Positions 59,659 through 64,000 of a stretch of 64,000 nucleotides of DNA are shown here, one piece after another; positions within the stretch are counted from its first letter, which is position 1; each line of letters starts with the position of its first letter. The position numbers and the translations under genes are program-made. The stretch is taken from contig JAOALB010000058.1 in assembly GCA_025331125.1 (NCBI GenBank), forward strand, positions 225,546 to 289,545, given 5' to 3'. The notes under the pieces were generated by a model that did not search any database, was not told the DNA's origin, and saw only the letters and a program-made list of their open reading frames with translations. The stretch comes from Mycogone perniciosa. Lineage: Eukaryota; Ascomycota; Sordariomycetes; Hypocreales; Hypocreaceae.

Positions 59659-60050
59659 TGTAGGAGGAGGTACGGAGTACGAAGTACTCCTATAGGGAAA
59701 AACTATTACCTGGGGTAAAGGGATAATGCTTGGGGGGATTGGCTCTTTGAGCTTTAGCTGTTCTTAGTTCTTACATATATCAATGCATCTACCCGTTGGT
59801 GGGTCCTCTGGAAACCAACTAAAAGGATTTCGCCTTTTAGTTAGGCATAAAATCTCTGAGCTACCTCAGTACCCGAGCCACTTACATAAAATGGGTGGTC
59901 GGCTAAGTACATTTTCGATTTTTGCGAAAATGATCGATTTGGATTTTTGACCTATGCACTAACAACTCCCTATAGGGAGCCCCATATAAACGCGTTCCTG
60001 GCCTAGGTTTCTAGAGGACCCACTAACGGGTACCCACTTGAGGGAGCTGC
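59659..60050 (+). repeat. Probable 3' LTR of the retroelement
   Basis: It starts TGTAGGAGG just after the polypurine tract. The right boundary is not determined because there is no second LTR for comparison. It includes two overlapping TAC-NNN-GTA motifs (59671-59686), an inverted-repeat unit (59792-60030) and two hairpins. A diverged relative occurs at about 62484-62720. Confidence 0.5.
59792..60030. repeat. Inverted-repeat unit of 239 bp with TA flanks (MITE-like or LTR-internal)
   Basis: The ends are inverted copies of CCCGTTGGTGGGTCCTCTGG (right end CCCGTTAGTGGGTCCTCTAG when reversed), two mismatches over about 25 bp. Each side is flanked by TA (59790-59791 and 60031-60032), as in Tc1/mariner-type insertions. 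Internal features are hairpin CTAAAAGG/CCTTTTAG near 59818-59839, hairpin CATTTTCG/CGAAAATG at 59910-59932, and palindrome CTCCCTATAGGGAG at 59966-59979. There is no coding capacity. It may instead be part of the LTR fold. Confidence 0.55.
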
Positions 60051-60199
60051 ATGCACTCGGGCTTGTCTGGCGACCCATGCAAGGGTGAGTCGCCACTGGA
60101 GCAGTCGCCGTATGATGATGCAAGAGTAGTACCTAGGTACTCCGTACTGTACCAAAAGCTTCTCAAAAGGCTTCACTTTATGCCTGCACTCAAGAAACA

Positions 60200-60406
60200 G
60201 CTCAACGCCGGCAATATTCAGGATTTTCCGAAGCTTTCCAATGAGGGCCAGGCCAAGTACGCAACAATGGACTTTGGGTACCGCGCCTTACTACAAGTTC
60301 TACGAGACTCTGGGCTACCCCATTTCAATGCCGCTTTAGGCATTAACAACCCATTCAATCTATCTTTGATAGCAGCCTGAATTTCAGATTCAGAATATGT
60401 AGGCAT
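60200..60406 (-). pseudogene. Pogo/Fot1-type transposase N-terminal remnant
   Basis: The frame MPTYSESEIQAAIKD continues as NGLLMPKAALKWGSPESRR, which matches the start of fungal pogo-family DDE transposases (helix-turn-helix psq region: a KAA-x-x-WG-x-P pattern). The frame ends after about 62 residues and no DDE catalytic core is seen nearby, so only a fragment remains. The opposite strand is also open (60051-60380), but that is probably a shadow. Confidence 0.5.
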
Positions 60407-60895
60407 TTTTCATAGAAAGGTGGAATTGCATGTTCAATTGAAGATCTACTAGTTGGACTGGGTAATAGTAGTACCCCGTGCTCCGCCTTAGTCCTTAGTA
60501 CGCCAGAAACAGTTTTGTGGTGGGGGGATTTAGTCGGCCACCCCCTCATGGGTGAAAACTATAAGGTCTGCAGTCAGGCCTTGTTCTGAGAGTTGATAGA
60601 GAACGGTTGCTTAGCCACGAGGAGATCCATCTCGTTGAGGAGGCATGTTTTCATTCACCCTCACTCGCGTTCGTGTGGGTGATTGCGGTTGACTGGCCGA
60701 AGCCAGAGCACTTGCGGTTCTCTGGGCCGACCTAGTCTTCTCTGGAGAAGAGTCTCTGCTTTGTCGCAGAGGAATGTTTGTTCTCACTGTCGGTCCATAT
60801 TGCTCTCGTGGAGAGACAGGTCGGTCGACTGCCGCCTGTGGCCTAGATGGCTCGTTCGTAGCAGCCGAGGGAGGGTTTTGCGCGGTATCATGTTC
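60407..60895. other. Gap: repeat-derived DNA
   Basis: No gene seen. This lies between the transposase fragment and the 3' end of the HNH gene, and probably includes flanks of the dead transposon. Confidence 0.35.
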
Positions 60896-62134
60896 CTAGG
60901 ATGATGCAAGCGACTCAACCCATTCTGAGGTCCTCTTGCGGGCTGACTTGATGTCCTCCCCATCATCAGAATCATCAGGGAAATTCAACAAATCCCAGGC
61001 GCCGGCTGCACCGGACATTGCTGCTAGCCTCACAGTAGCCCATTGAATCTTCAGCATAGTGTGCATTTTGTCAGCATCCTCATGCTCAAGGGAAATCTCA
61101 AACACATCGCCGGTGTGGAGTCCTCGAAACGATCCTTTTCTAGAATCAGCAAAAATGCCGATGTCGTCCTCCTCGGTAGGGACAGTGTTGAGCATCTTTT
61201 GCACATGCTCGCCACTAACTTCAGCGGAATCGTGAGGCCTAAGGCCATTTCTTGGCATCCAGTGGAACTGGACTTGCAGGATTGATTGTGATGCGTCGTT
61301 GCTTGGAGAAACCCCTACGGGTTTCAACCCAAACATCCCATCTCCCCACCATGAGTGCAAGGTTTGATCCAGACAAAGCATGTTCCATGCTTTGTCGGAA
61401 CAGCCAACACCCTGTGCAAGGAGCCGGTTTGATGCTGCCATAGTCTCCTTTCCTAACAGAGTATAGATCAACCAAGAGCGGGTACCGTAGTAGGATATAT
61501 TCGTTTGCGTCGCATTGATTGCAAAGGGCACAATGTGACATACTTCCGGTTTCGCGGCTTGGGTAAGGATACAAGCCTTCTTGTCCCGCTTTAAAGCCTA
61601 ATAATTGTTAATTAGTGAGGATATAAGAGGGAGATGGAATGAGCTCCATACCAGTCCTTTCTCCTTGGCACTTCGACGTATTTTCTCTCCAGTCCGCACC
61701 ACATGCGAACCCGAATTCGTTCTCTGCCTTTTGCTGCTAGAGTCACCAACGGAAGCGTCATCCTTGGATGTCCGGCCCTTCATGACTAAAACACCATGTT
61801 AGTAAGATCATAGCAAGTTTAGGGTGAGGGGACACTAACATAACCAGATAAAATGCTCCATGTGGAGAGATGAAAGAGTGGTAGAAGGGGGCATAAAGGT
61901 GCTGGAACATATGCTCCTAAGGTGATCGACAGGACACAAAAGCAACGTGGTCAATTGCATATTTGTGAACCGAAAACCCTTGCGATTAGGCATACTCGTA
62001 GGATCCTGATCTTGATCATCGGCCAATGTCTGAGGAAGGCTTAGAGCTTCCACCTCCTTCCGTATCTCCTCAATAATCTCCAGCTTTATTTCGATTTCCT
62101 CCATGGGCAAAAGCGGCCCATGAGGGGCATTCAT
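60896..62134 (-). CDS. HNH_2-type nuclease-like protein, fungal
   Basis: Three exons (61840-62134, 61652-61785 and 60896-61597) with two 54-bp GT-AG introns give 376 residues from ATG 62132-62134 (MNAPHGPLLPMEEIEIKLEI). The core reads DKKACILTQAAKPEVCHIVP, the start of the HNH_2 domain (Cys, then a His in the E-V-x-H-I motif). It is followed by NMLCLDQTLHSWWGDGMFGL, where the later Asn/His positions fall. The C-terminus DVFEISLEHEDADKMHTMLK and QWATVRLAAMSGAAGAWDLL is typical of this large fungal family of unknown role. The preceding SSSKRQRTNSGSHVV part is basic and disordered. An upstream ATG (62236-62238, MSREDALEKLRQF) would extend the protein but needs a 1-bp shift near 62190-62200 to join LPETPLAAKSSLLRFLEARP, so the annotated start may be a truncation. 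It sits among repeats. Confidence 0.6.
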
Positions 62135-62238
62135 TGGCCTCGCCTCAAGAAAGCGAAGCAAACTGGATTTCGCAGCGAGGGGCGTTTCTGGCAGTCCCAA
62201 AACTGCCTCAATTTCTCAAGAGCATCCTCCCGAGACAT

Positions 62239-62775
62239 GGCGGATCGTTGGATGTACGTGTACGGGGTGTGGGGGGGAAGCTGGGTGTCTGCGTAGGATG
62301 GACTCCTCGAGAAGGGAGAAAGGTGGACCAATGGTCAAGGGTCAGTGGTCAAGGGTGGTATGTAAATTGAAAGGCGGATCAATGGTGGAATAAAGAGTGG
62401 GGTGGGGTGTGTGCAGTCAAACCCTAGGCAGCCGTCGTATCACGTGCAAGCATAGCCATTAGGCTTATCGCATGGTAATCATGCGGAAAAACTATTATCC
62501 AGGATCAAGGAATGACACTTAGGAGCATTGGCTCTCACACAGCGCTCTAGCCTTCTCTTAGACAAAAAAACCTTTGGTGGGTGGTCCCTTCACCTGGGGT
62601 GGGGAAGGTTCTCTCAACCAACCCTTACGGTACAACTAGGGGGGGCTCAAAAACGACCATCCCCGCCCTGATCCACTCAGGGGGACGCTGAGTAGCAAAG
62701 TACGTTTTGGTTCGCAAAACAAAAGTTTTACTTCAGTTTTCTACTTCGTGCTCCGTACTCCGTAGTTACAGTCTA
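62239..62775. repeat. Diverged LTR-like sequence and flanks
   Basis: About 62484-62720 resembles the 3' LTR region 59692-59935. GGAAAAACTATTA and ATTGGCTCT are shared, as are a GGTGGGT segment and a hairpin preceded by AAGTAC (GTTTTG/CAAAAC at 62704-62720 versus CATTTTCG/CGAAAATG). The ends cannot be fixed. Two TAC-NNN-GTA motifs lie just beyond (62756-62764 and 62829-62837). Confidence 0.45.
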
Positions 62776-63152
62776 TACCCTGAATGTTTCATTAGCGTGT
62801 ACTTGGACCCGTTTTTCTTAGAGGTATGTACTCCGTACCCTACTGTCAATGGCCTATAAGTTAATTATTATCGCAAATGAAGCAAATTAGCAAAATATAA
62901 ATAAAAATTGAAAATCTAGTGAAAATATTGCTAAATAGGTACTAAATAAATATAAAAATAATAGTTACTGTTAAAGCTATAAGTATAAATTACATTAGCG
63001 AAGAAAGATACTTTAAGGTACAGTAAAAATCCTTGCTCTTTCGCATTTTTAAAACTCGAACTTAGTCCCTAGAAGTACCTTTATTCGCCGGGAAGGCTTT
63101 TTATTGGCTAAAAACCAGCTAAAAAGTATACGCTAATGAAACATTCAGGGTA
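62776..63152. mobile_element. MITE, Tc1/mariner-like, 377 bp
   Basis: The terminal inverted repeats begin TACCCTGAATGTTTCATTAG at 62776 and, read in reverse, at 63152. They extend to about 30 bp with one mismatch. A TA dinucleotide flanks each side (62774-62775 and 63153-63154), matching the TA target duplication of Tc1/mariner elements. The interior is AT-rich (around 62860-63000) and has no open frame of note, so it is non-autonomous and would need a transposase in trans. Confidence 0.85.
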
Positions 63153-64000
63153 TACGGAGTAGACTGTATATAATTCCCATACAAACAAATGTAGACATGT
63201 TTTTCTGCTCAACACCAAGATCACAATAATTACTACAACTTCAACACATTACAGAATTTCCAAAACTTAACTGTTTTACATGAAACTTTGCCTACAGCTT
63301 CTTTAGAGACTCCTTTATCCGCAGCCCAAAACTGGCTTAATTCAGAGACTGTTTTAATGCAGGAGTGTGCATTATAATAATTCTTGTCGTTGACAATGTC
63401 GTGTTTGTATGCGAATATTGAATTTTATACGGAGTATAGATAAAGAATCTACTCCGTACTTGCGTTGTTATATAAATTAGCTGGGCTTTCATGTACTTTT
63501 TTTTTGTTGCGAACCAAAGCGTACTTTGCTGCTCAGCGTCCCCCCCTAGTACCGTGAAGGGTTGGCTGAGAGCCTCCTTCTTGTGGGTTCTATGTTTGAG
63601 ACACTTCCAACATCTCCAAACTCTCCACCCCCTTCTCCTGTGGTCAGGCATGTGGCCACTTCTTCGTACCATGGGTCTCCAGTGTACCGAGATACGCCTG
63701 TGGTGTCCCCCTGGGGGCCAATGCTTGTTGCGAGGGATATCCAGTATTGACTTTGCTTCCAAGTCACGGTAAGTGAAGAAAGGTTTTATAATATCCTCCT
63801 TTAGTAAGTCCGGCATTAAAGGTCCCAGTCTAATTCCACTTCCCATAAACTACTCTAATACTATAAGGAATAGCGTCTTTAGAGCTCTCGAGTGCTCTTC
63901 TTCACTTGTGTGCTTTCGAGGGACGTGTACGGTGAATGAGGGGGGTATCGTCATTAGTGTCACTGGATGGATTCCCGCGGGGGGGGGGGGGGGGGGGGGG
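63153..64000. other. Repeat-rich end of window with terminal poly-G
   Basis: TAC-NNN-GTA motifs occur at 63153-63161, 63429-63437 and 63451-63459. The minus frame 63337-63846 has a basic, Cys-containing part (RRGWRVWRCWKCLKHRTHKK) that could be a transposon fragment, but I cannot place it. The window ends in a run of 22 G (63979-64000). Confidence 0.4.

Larger units (their letters stand above)
55731..59790 (+). mobile_element. 5'-truncated LTR retroelement remnant with extra 3' ORF
   Basis: Reading left to right, it holds a broken integrase (55731-56527), a CT-rich spacer, a long degenerate ORF (57280-59268) and a purine-rich tract (59644-59658: AAGGAGGGGAGATAA) directly before TGTAGGAGG, the expected polypurine tract and LTR start. 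Gag, protease and reverse transcriptase are missing; the left end abuts gene B. The order integrase, extra ORF, PPT, LTR indicates a plus-strand element of probable Ty3/Gypsy type. In-frame stops and frameshifts show it is dead. Confidence 0.65.

Noticed and set aside
63337..63846. 169-residue minus-strand frame with a Cys/His-containing basic patch
   Set aside because: Could be a transposon fragment, but the Cys spacing does not fit a zinc knuckle and no catalytic motif is visible.

Overview
The window is nuclear DNA from a filamentous ascomycete, most likely a Eurotiomycete of the Aspergillus/Penicillium type. The evidence is short 50-100 bp introns with GTAAGT/GTATGT donors and CTAAC/CTAAT branch sites, compact housekeeping genes, and the protein families seen (gamma-tubulin, ERG4, a long PX-PH phospholipase D, a fungal kinase-like family, an HNH_2 protein). 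Exon structures below were read by hand from splice signals and reading-frame continuity. No alignment or transcript data were available.

Layout. (1) 1-9.1 kb is an accessory, decaying block: a small secreted cysteine-containing protein, a broken class I terpene synthase, an apparently intact 500-residue cytochrome P450, and a broken kinase-like gene. The terpene synthase plus P450 suggest the remains of a terpenoid cluster. (2) 9.3-51.8 kb is a conserved core in which every gene reads through cleanly: gamma-tubulin, Nup2-like nucleoporin with a RanBD, NBR1-like autophagy receptor, a Btz-domain protein, a SAC-domain phosphoinositide phosphatase, a BMT6-like rRNA methyltransferase, transketolase, a short uncharacterised protein, V-ATPase subunit c, the ERG4 sterol reductase, phospholipase D, COQ7 and RTF1. 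(3) 52.1-64 kb is accessory again: a divergent pair of unrecognised genes, both carrying premature stops; a 5'-truncated LTR retroelement that cuts into the second of them; a degraded extra ORF in that element; LTR-like and inverted-repeat elements; a pogo-type transposase remnant; an HNH_2 gene; a MITE; and a terminal run of 22 G.

The core genes cover tubulin nucleation, nuclear transport, autophagy, lipid signalling, sterol and ubiquinone synthesis, carbon metabolism, vacuolar acidification and transcription elongation. They do not form one pathway. The inactivating changes (in-frame stops and 1-bp frameshifts) lie only in the two accessory blocks, which argues against random sequencing error.

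The most unusual signal is a dispersed short motif of the form TAC-NNN-GTA (NNN = GGA, TCC, GAA or TTC). I found about 29 exact copies, all in intergenic or repeat DNA and none in a coding exon that I modelled.
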